Assembly (NCBI GenBank): GCA_023627715.1
Contig: JAMAHW010000100.1
Location: 1-64,000 of the forward strand
Reading direction: 5' to 3'
DNA length: 64,000 nt
From: Periconia sp. R9002
Lineage: Eukaryota; Ascomycota; Dothideomycetes; Pleosporales; Periconiaceae
Shown here piece by piece: positions 22,762-34,260 of the stretch. Below the pieces are notes generated by a model. It was not told the DNA's origin, made no database searches, and saw nothing but the letters and a program-made list of their open reading frames with translations. Each line of letters begins with the position of its first letter. The first letter of the stretch is position 1. The position numbers and the translations under genes were made by a program.

Positions 22762-24518
22762 ATGGTCTATCGCGGAAAACCATCGAAAGCTTGCCAAAGG
22801 TGTCGAGATAGAAGACTGCGGGTATGTACCAAGTCCTTATTTGCTGTCGGCTGACCATGGATCGGCTAATTATGGGGCGTAGTGCGATCTACAACGACCT
22901 CACTGCAACTCTTGTTTGCGTGCAGGAGCTCGGTGCCATGGGTATCGAGATACGGAATCTCTTCGTATTGAGAACGAAACGCAATCTGTGCGTTCGAAAC
23001 CTGAATTGATTAAACGAAGTACCCATATACCTGTGATACGGCCGAAGAATACCGACTTGAAACATTTGCCTTTAGACCTGCAAGTGCAGGCACGTCAGCT
23101 GTTCATTGAGTACTACATCCAGGATTTCTCTCGCGCTTGGGACTTTCTTTATCCGTATCTGAGCAAAACTGATATCCCTGAGCATGTGAGGCTAGGTATA
23201 GATGCTGCTAGCCTGGCATTTCTCTCGCATCATGTTACATCACCATCAGCCGCGAATCTCGGTCGTTTAAAGTAAGCACAAGCTCGCATATCAGGCTTTA
23301 CCGAAGTTGATAATCTCATTGGATAGCTAAGCTGACTTTACTTTTCACTTGAGATATGTCTCCGCACTTCGAAAAACCAATGCTGTCTTGCAGAGCACAG
23401 AAGCCGCCTTAGAGGACAGCACGCTGGACGCAACACTTCTTCTAGACCTGTTCGAGAAAATTGTAAACACAGGCGGCGCACGTACAAAATCACAGCGTGC
23501 CCATATAGAAGGTTCTTTGACTCTCGTGAAGCTGCAGGGGTTGGAAAACTTCACGGATGAAGTGGGATTGAAGAAACTGCATCGACTTAGCATCAACACA
23601 ATGATCAGCTGTATAAGCCTAGGATCACCCGTACCATCTGAATTGTTAAAGATCAGAGATCATCTCAGCCGCTTCATTGATACAAACGATCCCAAATTTC
23701 GGTCGATAGGGGTGCTTTTCAATACTACGACACCTGGAGAGGAACTGAAAAAAGGCCTTCTAGACCCCTGGGCGTGGATAAAGAAATGCGCGTTGCTCGA
23801 TGAACAGCTGGAAACGATATCCCTTGAAGCCTCCCCATACTGGTGCGTCTTTTGGTGTTTAAAGTCCACTGAACAACGTTCCAGACTTCGACATTATATC
23901 GAAATCTAATCAATGCGCTAACTCTAATGCTTTTATATTAGGTCATATGAGAGAATTACTACTACCTCCAAAGAAACAAGTGAACGAGTGTTGGAAGATT
24001 TTTACGACGTATACAATTCTCGAATGACCACGCAAATGTGGAATGCATTGAGAGTCTCTCGACTGCTACTGTGCGAGGAAATTCTGAACTCATCGGCAGC
24101 ATGTCCAAGCGAAAAGTCTGCGTCAATCTCGCAACGTGCAACAGTCGTCATAGATGAATTGATACGAGAGATATGCGCTTCTGTACCGCAAATGACAGAC
24201 TGTAACAACATTGCAAGATCTAAATTGCCACCCGACGCCGACGCCTGTGCAACATTCCATGGGCACACTATTTCGCATTTCCTGGACAACTACATTTTGC
24301 TATACGCTCTTTACGTGGCCGGCTGGTCACGCGGTTGCCAGACGAGACAACGAGCCTGGATCATCAAACAGCTCATCCATATCGGGGACCATTTTAGGGT
24401 GAAGGAAGCTGCATTGGTAGCAAAAATCCTGCAAAATCAGACTGAGAATGCCATGTTGCGGAAACCTCGACCTTGGGATATCTACAGGCTCCTCGGAAGC
24501 TATGCTTTTGCTGCCTAG
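22762..24518 (+). CDS. Zn2Cys6 fungal transcription regulator
   Basis: Four exons (22762-22821, 22883-23271, 23354-23842, 23942-24518) separated by 61-, 82- and 99-bp introns encode 504 aa. The first intron splits the zinc cluster after residue 20. Once spliced, the cluster is canonical: C11, C14, C21, C28, C31 and C38 (C-x2-C-x6-C-x6-C-x2-C-x6-C), starting KACQRCRDRRLRCD. A basic region follows the cluster. The rest matches the fungal-specific 'transcription factor 2' (DUF3468) type, with PLDLQVQARQLFIEYYI, AALEDSTLDATLLLDLFEK, HIEGSLTLVKLQG and a helical C-terminus ending RPWDIYRLLGSYAFAA. It should bind DNA as a nuclear regulator. Targets are unknown; adjacent divergent SDR and downstream secreted protein genes are candidates only by position. 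Confidence 0.88.
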
Positions 24519-26279
24519 ATCTCGTATACTAAGCGAAATCCTTCCACCATCCCACTCATGCTTGCAGTAACACACATTTGTCAAGATGGGATTTGCTCCA
24601 TTGAAGGACAGACACGTTAGCTAGGGCTAGACGGCTCCAAAGCTTATCGTAGGATGAACTAAATGCTGGGCATCCGGTTAATCAGACGATACGCGAGACC
24701 ATTTCATCTACATCTTTAATCAATCGAGCAAGTTCACGGCCTATGTACATGGGTATCCAAGTGAGAGTGTTCCAGGCATGTCAATGATGACGGAAATAAT
24801 CAGTACGGAGTGACCGGTCGATATATTTTTAAAATTGTACTGCGTAAGACCGGCAAAACAGCCGTATTCGTGTGGCGGAATGACTGATCGACTGTGTCAT
24901 GCATCGTCCATATCTAACATGTTCTCGTGTTCGCGAACGAAAGCCGGCGTTGGAGTTGGGGTATGGAGAGGGAAGTGGGTATCCGCGCCCAGACTTTCGG
25001 CTGATTAGTGCTAGCTGATCTGGTGGATCTGGTGTACGAATCCAGACCTTTTCTCAACACCACTCGAGTACGCTCCACGCTTCTCACTTCTCACACCTCT
25101 CACAACTTACAAGAAATGTAAAGGTTTATTCCCTGAAAACAAAAGATTCTTTTGTGCTGTGTGAAAAAATTGATCTTCATTTAATGTTTCAGAGATAATA
25201 TTGAACCAACACTCCGGAGCCACGTGCCGGTTGTTTCCAACTACTCCTGCGGCGAAAACCTCGTATTCATTCGGTCCAGCTCGCCTACACCCGCTTTTGA
25301 TTCGTTTACCCACGCATCTAAGCAAGCCACATGGCTTGACGGAGCCGTACTGACCACCATTTGGGAGTGCTGGACCCTTTCCCATCGGCCACGGAAATAG
25401 TAAAAATAACCCAAGTCTGCATTCGCCATCTCGTATGTGAGAGGTGAAATGCATATTCTAGATGTCGTGCGGCGTACGCAGGGTAGGAATTTTTTGTTCC
25501 TGGTTCTTGGGAATGTGTAAATGCCCAAAGAGCTTAATATCTCGTCACTCATTGTTGAAGCTCATCTCTTCGAAGAAATCAAGTCGTTTGTCAAACTAAA
25601 CAAGAAAATGCCAAGATCCACGAAAAAGAAGACCGGTATACGCCAAAGGATTCCAAGTTGTTACAGGAAAAGAAATATATGCATCAGTAGCACACATGAT
25701 CCTAGCCTACTAGGCATGCATCAATCTCTGGTCGCCAACAGTTTTGGGACCCAAGGTTCGGGGCTACGTGGGCGTAAAGGCTTAGCGGGCCAAGTTTTCG
25801 GATTCACCCCAGTCGTTACAAATAGAGATTGTCCACAAGAAGCTTGACTGTAGGGTGTCAGGAGGTTTCCAAGCCTTCGGGCCAGCCATAGCTACTAGAA
25901 GACCATGTCATGTACTCCCTGTCCAAGACGCCCTATCCGGCGTGGCGTGCCTTTTTTACGCCATCGCCTAGGTTCTTGGAAGTATTGTGGCGGATTGTAC
26001 TAACACGTTGTTCACTCCCAAGATGTATAGACAATGGGCTCGACCTTTCGGTCCAACTTTTTCCTCGTCCTGATGCAGCTCGAAGTCGTCAGATGTCACT
26101 TTTAGGTGCATACGCACAGAACGCTTCTGTCCAAGTGCGCTTCAAGCTGAGTCTTGGTAGTTACTTCTCCGCTTCGTATATGTCTATGAATTGATATATA
26201 AATGATTGTTTGCTTTCCTTTTTTTCCTTTCCTTTCGAAGACATCCGCCATTCAGTGACCCGTTACTTCTATCTTCATC
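24519..26279. other. Intergenic, 1.76 kb
   Basis: Holds the 3' end of the regulator gene and the promoter of the secreted protein gene. Open frames such as minus 25241-25552 (103 codons) and plus 25521-25847 (108 codons) show no domain, signal or splice support. No repeats or RNA genes recognised. Confidence 0.4.
26195..26202 (+). promoter_or_regulatory. TATA box of secreted Ig/PKD-like protein gene
   Basis: TATATAAA lies 78 bp before the ATG at 26280 and is followed by a T/C-rich tract (26214-26236), a common fungal core-promoter layout. Confidence 0.5.
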
Positions 26280-28218
26280 ATGTCTTTACGTCGGGCTCTA
26301 CTTTCTCTCTCGCTCGCGTCTCTAGGCCTTGCTGCTACTCCCATCCCGGGAACATATGGTCTAGCAGTCACTGGTACATTGGATGGGTATGATAAACCCA
26401 GCTATCCTACGTATTTTAACAAAAGCATATCTAACATACCTTAGATGTAACACCGATACTACAGCTTTCAACAGTGGAGGATCGGTCACTGTCGATGGAT
26501 GGAGCATTCAAGTACCAAAGAATCTCATCGTTCAGTTTCCGGTTCGATGGGTGCCCTTCGTCAATCTTTGTGGCGCTGGTGTTGGTGGCTACGAAGTGAC
26601 TGTTAACGGCAACGTCGTCAACGGCCAAGCCATTGCTGCGCAAATTATCGTCGCCCAGGGTATCAGCGTCCGCGCTGGTCAAGGATACATCGAGTCTATC
26701 AATGGCGCCGACACCTCTTTCAAAATCAGAGGAGGTCCTACTGTCAAACTGAGTGACCCTACCGGAAAATTTGGTGCGGCAACGACTATTGCCCCATTTT
26801 TCCCTGTAGACGATGAGAATCCCTCAATCACTGCTTTCTCAGGGTATCCTATGTGTATCCCACGTAGCGGTACTGACACAAAATGCCCATCGTCCAATCG
26901 TCCTGCTGGCTCAACAAACTTTTCGCCTGCTGATCCTCTCTCCATGGTCCCTCTCGCCGTTGGAGATTTTGTTGAATACACCGGTGTCAAGGCTGGTGGC
27001 GTAATCGCAGCTTTTGAAGTATCGGCTATCAACGTTCAGGTGACCACCTCAGCGTCTGACACCGTACCTCAATACATACGAGTTGAAGATGCTATCGTTG
27101 GCGTTTTCAGCAACGATGCCAACGTCGAAGTTGCAGATTATAGGTTCATCGGTTACCTTTCGAGCTGCGCTAATGCTGCGGTCTCCGTCTTTGCAATCGA
27201 CGTAGATCCTTGCACGGGTGACAAGAGTGAGCGACAGCTCGGCAGCGCATCCCCCAGAGCTGGCGATGTGCGTTGCAAATGGGAAGCACGCTTTACCTCT
27301 ACCGCCGCTCAGACTCCTTACACTCGTGAATACATCCTTCGAACTCAGTCTAAAGTCGTACCCACCAAGGATGGCATTCAAGCTGGACAATACGTCACAC
27401 CAGTGACGGAATGGATTTATCCCGAAGTCAACATTCCCGGTGCCGAGTTCCCTGCCTTCGACTTTACACAGTTCGGAGGTTTGGTGCAAGGAGACTTCCT
27501 TGACAACCAGCAATTTGGCCAATTGTCACCATTCCCTGGTGGCACCCCTCCAGCTCCATCCAAGACCTGCAGTGCTACACCTACAGGTACGCCTACTGGC
27601 ACCCCTACACCAGCCGGCCCACCTGTCGCCTTTATCGCGCCGGTGTCAGCCGTACAGCGTGGTGGCAACAATCTTGTCTTAGTGGCATCAAATAATAACA
27701 CTGCAATCCAGGGTAGCGACCTTAGCTTTGCTTGGAAACAGACCTCCCCTGCCTCCCCTACAGCCACTATCACAAACCCTTCGCAAGCCTCCGCCACCGT
27801 GGCCGTCCCCAAACTCACCGCCAAATCATCCTTCGTCTTTGAAGTCACCATTACGCAGATATCCGACAATACCAAGTCAAGCAAAGCGAATGTTACGGTT
27901 TCCGTTGATCCTGCTGCTCCCGATGTTGTCACTGTTAACACCTATACATGGGCGTCTCGTCAGTCGGGAACCATTGGTGTGACGTGCTCATCTAATGTTA
28001 TTAATGGCGATAATAAGAAGATGTCTCTGCTTCTGAACAACGGTGCGACTACATTGGCCATGACCAACGCCGGGGCTGGACAATGGGCCTATAACGCTAA
28101 CAAGGTTAATCAACCTACGAACATCCAGTGTGTATCTGACTTGGGCGGCAAGAGTGAGCTTGTCACTGCTCCGCGAAGAAGGAGGAGAGGTCTTCTCGGC
28201 TCCGTTTTGACAGAGTAA
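26280..28218 (+). CDS. Large secreted protein with Ig/PKD-like domain
   Basis: Exons 26280-26386 and 26445-28218 (58-bp GT-AG intron with CTAAC branch) give 626 aa. A signal peptide (MSLRRALLSLSLASLGLAA) is followed by about 400 residues rich in beta-type sequence with scattered cysteines (WVPFVNLCGAGVGGYEVTVNG, GYPMCIPRSGTD, FIGYLSSCANAAVSVFAID). A Pro/Thr/Gly linker comes next (TPTGTPTGTPTPAGPP). A PKD/REJ-like Ig fold lies at about residues 445-535, with SDLSFAWKQTSP, ATVAVPKL and FVFEVTITQ. A last segment ends in RRRRRG. It is an extracellular protein of a family common in Pezizomycotina, but I know no function and see no catalytic motif. The Ig-like domain suggests wall or matrix interaction, which is inference. 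Confidence 0.82.
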
Positions 28219-28800
28219 AAGCGTTCATTTGTTCTCTTATACCAGGAAAGTTGTAGAATCGATATCTCGTTTGATGATACGGGCGTTTTTTTTTTTTGGA
28301 GTTAGAGGATGGTTATTTTTATTCTGCCTTCTTGTAGCATAGTTCTTGATGATCTCAAAATACCTTACGATAATGAATCATATACAAACAACTCAATTGC
28401 TAAATCACTGACTTTTATACAAATTGCTCACCGTAAAGTGGGAAGCTGGACAAGGAGTTGGATGTTCCAGAATGCTGATCGTGTTCGCCAAATATTGTAC
28501 ATACCACTGGAATGATGATTATGATGTTGCTAAAAATGAAGAATTCTCTCTAGGGCTAACGTGCACTTCAAGAACAAATGATTGTTCGTCCCATTGGTCG
28601 CAACGGAAATATGGTGGTGTCAGATTACATAAGCTTCTCACCTCTCCAAAATCTTGGCATCGAGCGTCGCTGCTCGCTTAGGTCGGTGTGCCGAAGATCC
28701 CCCGTCCAAAAATCCACTGCGAAACCTCAACCCCAAGCAACAGAATCGTGAACGACCGACTAACCGCAGCCCGACAACACCGCCCACGAGCATCCACCTT
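28219..28800. other. Intergenic with uS14 promoter
   Basis: Starts with the 3' UTR of the secreted protein gene (T12 run near 28288). From about 28650 it becomes C/A-rich, as expected for the ribosomal-protein promoter and leader. No separate gene supported. Confidence 0.4.
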
Positions 28801-28870
28801 GTGAGTGCCTACTTCTCCGGACCATACTTGACGATTCGAGGATCAACTGGTACTAATTGGACTTCTGTAG
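28801..28870 (+). other. Probable 5' UTR intron of the uS14 gene
   Basis: GTGAGT at 28801-28806, a perfect TACTAAT branch-like site near 28851 and TTCTGTAG ending at 28870 define a 70-bp intron ending 37 bp before the start codon. The flanking leader is C/A-rich. Leader introns are common in fungal ribosomal-protein genes. Inferred from splice signals only. Confidence 0.65.
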
Positions 28871-28907
28871 CAGCGACTCCAATCGAAACTCGCTCCAACC
28901 ACACATC

Positions 28908-29323
28908 ATGTCTCACGAATCGGTCTGGTACTCGCGCCCGCGCACCTACGGCAAGGGCTCCCGCGAATGGTACGTTCTCACCTACCAGGACATATGGTCG
29001 TAATGGGGTATTCGTGCTGTGCGCGACGAGGGAATTGTCTGAGGGGAAACACTGGAAGATTGGACACATTTGCTGACGGGGAGTTTTGTACAGCCGCGTC
29101 TGCACCCACCCTGCTGGTCTCATCCGCAAGTACGGCCTCAACATCTGCCGTCAGTGCTTCAGGGAGAAGAGCGCCGACATTGGATTCGTCAAGGTACGAT
29201 TTACACCTATCCAGCCGCCCTCGCCATTGCTCAGCTCGAGCTGCGTAAACATCGACCTGCGGCCACTCCGACGTACGCTGGATACTTTAAGGACTCACAC
29301 TAACATGCATATAGCACCGATAA
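28908..29323 (+). CDS. RPS29: 40S ribosomal protein uS14 (S29)
   Basis: Three coding exons (28908-28969, 29094-29193, 29315-29323) with 124- and 121-bp GT-AG introns give 56 aa, the invariant size of eukaryotic uS14. The protein begins [19 protein letters not shown], carries the four zinc ligands C21, C24, C39 and C42 (ECRVC, ICRQCF), and ends GFVKHR. The last exon codes only His-Arg-stop. It is a small-subunit head protein contacting 18S rRNA. A leader intron adds to the usual intron-rich structure of fungal ribosomal-protein genes. Every conserved residue I would expect is present. Confidence 0.96.
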
Positions 29324-29956
29324 ATTTCCTCATGAATTCGACGGCCGGAGCGGAGCAAGGCGCGATGGTGTGCGCGCGATGACCCTCTAACGACAAAAGG
29401 CGAACATCGGCATTGGAGGGGTTAGATGATGTATCGTCGGAATATGCATTTTGCTCGGGCATTTGTCACTTGTTTTCCTTCGGGTTCGGGGTATCCTACT
29501 TCAGCAAACAACATGGATGGGAAAGGTGTCGGTCTCGATTCGATAGGAAAAAAATTCCAATCATGAAATTCACTACTGCTGTCCCTCCCATTCAATTTCG
29601 CGAACGTATTTATTTGAGGGCATCAAGCGACGATGGTCATTAATCACATTCCTCGTTATGGGGGGACTATGATCTACCCATCAGGCGCCGGACTCTTCTA
29701 CGCCCGGAACACTGCGCGGCATCACATTGCAGAGACCTTCTCCAAAAGTACGGTTTGATTTATGCACTATACTTCCAAAATAGCAGTGCATGCCACCATA
29801 CAACAGAATATTGCACCCTTGTTTACCTTTCCTTACTATACAACCCAATGACAGGCCCACCCACCGCATCCAAAACCCTCAACCAGTAACCCGTACACAA
29901 GACCCTAGCAACATTACAAACAAACATACCAAATGTACACACGAAGCAAGCAACAA
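29324..29956. other. Intergenic between convergent genes
   Basis: Contains the 3' UTRs of the uS14 and POL12 genes. No gene, repeat or RNA recognised. Confidence 0.4.
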
Positions 29957-32188
29957 CTAAATCTTAACAATATCAACCCTCGCCCGTTCCCAAAGCTTAT
30001 TTGCTACGGCCGACCCCTTCTCCCGCTCTTCATCGCTAAGAGAAGCCGGCTGAATGACCAGCCGCGCGTAGGTTCCTGCTGCGCGGCGTTTGCTCAATGT
30101 GCCGGGGTTAATTACAAGAACGGATTCAACGACCTATTCCCAGATTAGTAAACTGTTGATCGTAGGTCGATTTAGGTAGGCAAGAGTACGTACCTTCACA
30201 CATCCCTGAAGTACACTAGGCGTGATGAGAATATCAGGACGAACATTCAACATCTCGCCGAGCTTCAGATACGAAGTATCAACCATAGTCCCAAGAGGAA
30301 GGAACGGGCTCGGCGCTTGTTCGTCCTCCTTTTCCTCGCCATCTGCTTTGTATACCTTCTCCTCGATCGCCGCAGGCGCAATCAGCTTCTCTCTCGCTGT
30401 AGGCGGGAACAAGGGAAGGAAGCTCCTTTGCTCAATAACGTTCCTAGCGCCTCGTTCGTACGGATTGATGCCTTTGGCTTTGCCGCCGGTGATTTCTTCT
30501 CTGCGCAGCATGTCGAGAATATCGATAGAGCTCATTCCTACGATGAATTCGTTCATGGAGAGGGTCATGGGGTTGGTGACGCATTGCACCACTTTGCCTG
30601 CTGCGCCGAGGCCTAGCTCTCTTTTCAGGAATTTGTCTTGCGGGAAGGATGCGTGCTGGTGGTGTGCATCTCGGAGACTTGGTACGAGGATGATGTTGCA
30701 TTTTGGTGCGCGAGCCGTGAGCGATTGGAGGGCGGAGGAGATGTAGTGGCGGAAGACATCAGTCATGGTTGCTTGGTCCGGGTTCGTGAGATGCGCGGGC
30801 ACGTCAAAATCTCCGGAGCGAATGCTGGGATGCTCGGCATCGAGGAAGGGACCGAAGAGGACGACTGCGTCTGCTTTTGCGGTTGCGGCATTGTCTAGAA
30901 GCGTATGAAGAGGTGCAAAGTCTAGATTTTGGTCGGTGGTATAAGGTCCGGAAGCTACGTATACCTGCAAAGGCCGTACGTTTGAAGGGTCTGATTCAGC
31001 AGAGTCCACGTAGCGCGCATTGTGAGTATCGAGATCGGCAGGTGTAGTCGCAGGCTGCGTAAGGAGAGGGAGTGAGAGAATTTCAGAGACGACAAAGCTG
31101 TCCCCCGACGCATTTGTGCCACGAAGTGCGACGATCTGGCCGGGGAAAAAGTTATACGAGGGCAAAGTGTCGACTTTCAAAGGCACACGTCGACCTGAAC
31201 CCCATCTTCGTGAGCCCTCTAGAACAAGTGACGCAGTATTCAATTTCCCTTCACTTGTATCTGAACATATGCGCCCCACGGCGATAATCTCGCTTGGGGA
31301 CTGGTATGAGGGATTCCCAAAAGCACTGTCTTCGAGTTGAAGGTGGTCTTGTATCAACTGGCGGAATTCATCGATGCGGTCGTCAAGCACTTCAGACGCT
31401 TCTGAGAGCTTCATTGCCATGGTCTTGTAGGAGAATTTGGACATGTCCGTGTTGGCCTTCAATTTTATGCGTGCCTCAGTTGGATATTCTTTTTCCTCTG
31501 GAGGTTCTGGTAAAGCAATATGTCCATTCAATTGCTCGGTGATGTCACCGGCGTTTTGGCGTGCAGAGAAGTTGAAGGCCCTACGATTGTCAGCTAAATT
31601 TAATACGAAGTCAAGATGTCACTACATACTTTCCGTCCTGGACTTCGGTTTGAGAGGTCGCAAAACCTCCCGGTGAACTCATTCCATGGTTTTTGTTGGC
31701 TTTGCTAGCCGGTGTGTCAAAATTCGAGCGTCGCTTTGCCGCACTACCGTTTGCACCGTTCAAACCTCCGGGTCGCGGTGTCTGTATCATCCCGTCTAGC
31801 CTAAGCTCAATCAGTCGTGTCCATCAAAAGAATCTTCTCTGCAGCCAACATACATATCATACATGTCTCCACCTTTCGCAGCCCTAGGCGTCGGCGCAAC
31901 CTTTCTCGCATCATTCTTCTGTTGGTGTGCCTTCCCTCTGCTCTCCCTTTCGAGTGTATCTTGTGTGACTTTTTTGAAATCCCGCACGGTCTTCAGATCC
32001 ATCTTGTTCTCCTCTCCTCCAAGTTTCATCATGTAAGCCTGCCATTTGAAATCCAATTCCTCGGGGGAGATGGAGTATAAGTTGAGCATCAACTGCAACT
32101 CTGTGAGTACTTCTGGAGGCAGGGCATTGTCATTCGTATTGCAATAGCGCTCGAAGCGCTCGGTCAGTTCGGTCGTGCTCTCGTCCAT
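29957..32188 (-). CDS. POL12: DNA polymerase alpha subunit B (POL12)
   Basis: Four exons (31854-32188, 31630-31800, 30194-31580, 29957-30133) with 53-, 49- and 60-bp introns give 689 aa. The N-terminal helical domain is at about 1-75 (TELTERFERYCN, LQLMLNLYSISPEELDFKWQ). A basic linker (TPRPGG, AKRRSNFDTPASK) resembles CDK-site-containing tethers of the family. The OB-fold region (about 230-330) has VPLKVDTLPSYNFFPGQIVAL and GTNASGDSFVVSEIL, in part. The inactive calcineurin-like phosphoesterase domain (about 350-650) has VYVASGPYTTDQNLDFAPL, VVLFGPFLDAEHPSI, NIILVPSLRDAHH and RPDILITPSVL. It is the regulatory B subunit of the polymerase alpha-primase complex in replication initiation. It is divergent from the SEC14-like gene with 394 bp between starts. 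Confidence 0.94.
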
Positions 32189-32582
32189 TGTAAAATGTCG
32201 CGGCGATGTTATTGCTGTTGCTGGGTAGAGTGGTGGGGTGGGAGTTTGCGGGCGCGGGTATTTGGTGTTCCTGTGAGACGCGTCGACGCGACTGAGAATA
32301 AAGTGGTTGCGCTAGTCTCGTGAGAGGTTAGCGAGATCTATCCGCGGCGACGGGACATCCGAAGGCCCAATTCATGGGCCCATAGCTGTGGTTGGATCCA
32401 GGGTCCAAGCACTTTTTATTTACTGCATGCCCCTTCTTGCCTATCGCTCTTTCACAGTTGCCAGCTCCACCTGCTCTTCGTTACTTTTTCAATCTGTCTC
32501 TTTGCGTCCAGGAATAGCCAATTGGTTAATTTATTTCCATCAGCTCTCATTTCCCACCTCGCCTTCCCATAGCTCTTACAGC
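32189..32582. promoter_or_regulatory. Bidirectional promoter region, POL12 / SEC14-like
   Basis: Divergent start codons 394 bp apart. It contains ACGCGTCGACGCG at 32278-32290; ACGCGT is the core of the yeast MluI cell-cycle box (MBF site) found upstream of replication genes, here about 90 bp before the POL12 ATG. An open frame extends upstream of the SEC14-like start on the plus strand but is probably not translated. The MBF role is inference. Confidence 0.45.
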
Positions 32583-33753
32583 ATGTCGACTATAGGGCCC
32601 TTTCCCCACCCCGCTGACGGCGTCAAGCCAGCAACACCACCAGCCCTCACCGAGGAACAACAAAAGAAGTACGAAGAAGTCCTTGGCGCCGTGAAGTCAT
32701 GGACAGAGCTTCCCAAAAGCTCTGCCAAAGGCGCAGAGCAAGAAGCTCTCTCCGACGACGAGCGTATGTGGCTCACCCGCGAATGCCTCCTCCGCTACCT
32801 CCGTGCCACCAAATGGAATGTCCCACAAGCGCAGAAGCGACTTCAAGAGACGCTTGTATGGCGTTGTGAATACGGCACCAACGGATTCACGTCTGAGTAC
32901 ATCTCCGAAGAGAACGCCACGGGCAAGCAGGTCATCTTGGGCTTCGACAATGAGGGTCGCCCATGCTTGTACCTCCTACCCCAGAACCAGAATACGAAGA
33001 ACAGCCCTAAGCAGGTTGAGCATTTGGTTTACATGTTGGAGAGGACGCTGGATATTGCTCCCCCTGGCCAAGAATCGTTGGCGCTCCTGATCGACTTCAG
33101 GAACAGCAGTGCCGGGAGCCAGCCTAGCATTGGAACTGCCAGGCAGGTCATGAGCATTCTCCAAGGACACTACCCAGAGCGACTAGGAAGGGCATTGATC
33201 ACACATTGTGAGTACACTCCTCCATCTCTCTAACCCACATCGCAAAAGCCGCAAGCTAATCATCGCTACAGTGCCCTGGTACGTCACCACCTTCCTCAAG
33301 CTCGTCTCACCCTTCATCGACCCCGTTACAAAGACGAAGATGCGCTACAATGAACCCCTCACCGATCACGTTCCATCCTCACAACTCATGAAGGTCTCTG
33401 GTGGAGAGGTGGACTTCAAGTACGACCACGCTGTCTACTGGCCCGCACTCGACGCTCTCGCGAAGGAGCGACGTGCTGCGAGGAAGGAGCGGTGGGAGAA
33501 GGCCGGTAAATTGATTGGCGAGAGCGAGATCTATCTCTGGGGTGGTGAGGAGAAGAGCATTGGAGCGAAAGCAGTCACAGAAGAGGCCACGAAGGAAGAG
33601 TCCAAAGAGGAAGTCAAGGAAGAAGCCAACGGCGCGGCAAAGGAAGAAGAGAAGAAGCCAGTCGCCGCTGATGCCACCCCTGCTACAACCACAGCTGCCC
33701 TCGACGCGGATTTGGCCAAGGACGCGGCTAAGCTAGATGTTAAAGATACCTAG
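32583..33753 (+). CDS. SEC14-like (CRAL-TRIO) phosphatidylinositol transfer protein
   Basis: Exons 32583-33207 and 33272-33753 (64-bp GT-AG intron) give 368 aa. The start ATGTCGACTATAGGG was chosen over an in-frame upstream extension that lacks family resemblance. The CRAL-TRIO N-terminal helices are at about 55-100 (LTRECLLRYLRATKWNVPQAQKRL, in part, then ETLVWRCEYG). The lipid-binding domain is at about 110-265 (GKQVILGFDNEGRPCLYLLP, LALLIDFRNSS, ARQVMSILQGHYPERLGRAL, LPWYVTTFLKLVSPFIDP). The tail (about 300-368) is Glu/Lys/Ala-rich and low-complexity. It is closest to the PDR16/SFH3 type, which exchanges phosphatidylinositol and sterol-like ligands and affects azole tolerance in yeast. That subgroup call is tentative. 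Confidence 0.88.
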
Positions 33754-34260
33754 GAGTCTTCCTCCACTCTAGTAAGCAATGCTTGAATACGGTATGCTTG
33801 CTACGCCACGATACATAGGCTCCTGCATTCATATTGTTGAATTTTCAGCATAGCGTTTGCGTTTGCGTGTTGGATGCTGGGATAATGCAGGGTACATGCC
33901 ACGGATAGATTATAGATCGATTATTCAATTACAATGTCTAATACCTTCAACCTTGCAAAACATCCTCGTAAAACTTTTTATGGCAGATATGCCTGCTCAA
34001 AGTTATGAAATTGAATTTGATTCTGAGGATCAAATTCAATTCATAACTTCGAGCAGGCATATCTGCCAGAAACAAGAGGTAATAGTCGCAGAGACAGAAT
34101 ATCGGGTTTAGCCGAATGAGGGTATACCAGAGCTTCCACAGCCCAAATCCCACCCCCCAAAAAGGACGTAACCCACAAAAGAATACAATCCGATATGAAC
34201 CTTACACCAGAATCCTCGCTAATCAACCACATCAACACATACACACAGAAAATTGGGGTC
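33754..34260. other. Intergenic between convergent genes, with hairpin
   Basis: Holds the 3' UTRs of the SEC14-like (plus) and DUF4211 (minus) genes. The only marked structure is the inverted repeat at 33981-34068. Confidence 0.5.
33981..34068. repeat. Near-perfect inverted repeat (41/40-bp arms, 7-nt loop)
   Basis: The left arm 33981-34021 and the right arm 34029-34068 are reverse complements except for one base substitution and one inserted A. Both arms begin TGGCAGATATGCCTGCTC read toward the loop TCTGAGG. The RNA would fold into a ~40-bp stem. On the minus strand the one substitution becomes a G-U pair rather than an A-C mismatch. It lies between convergent genes. It could be a milRNA-like precursor, a terminator-type structure or a foldback/MITE remnant. 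Confidence 0.85.

Noticed and set aside
25241..25552. Minus-strand 103-codon frame
   Set aside because: Starts in a reasonable context but has no family resemblance and overlaps other frames.
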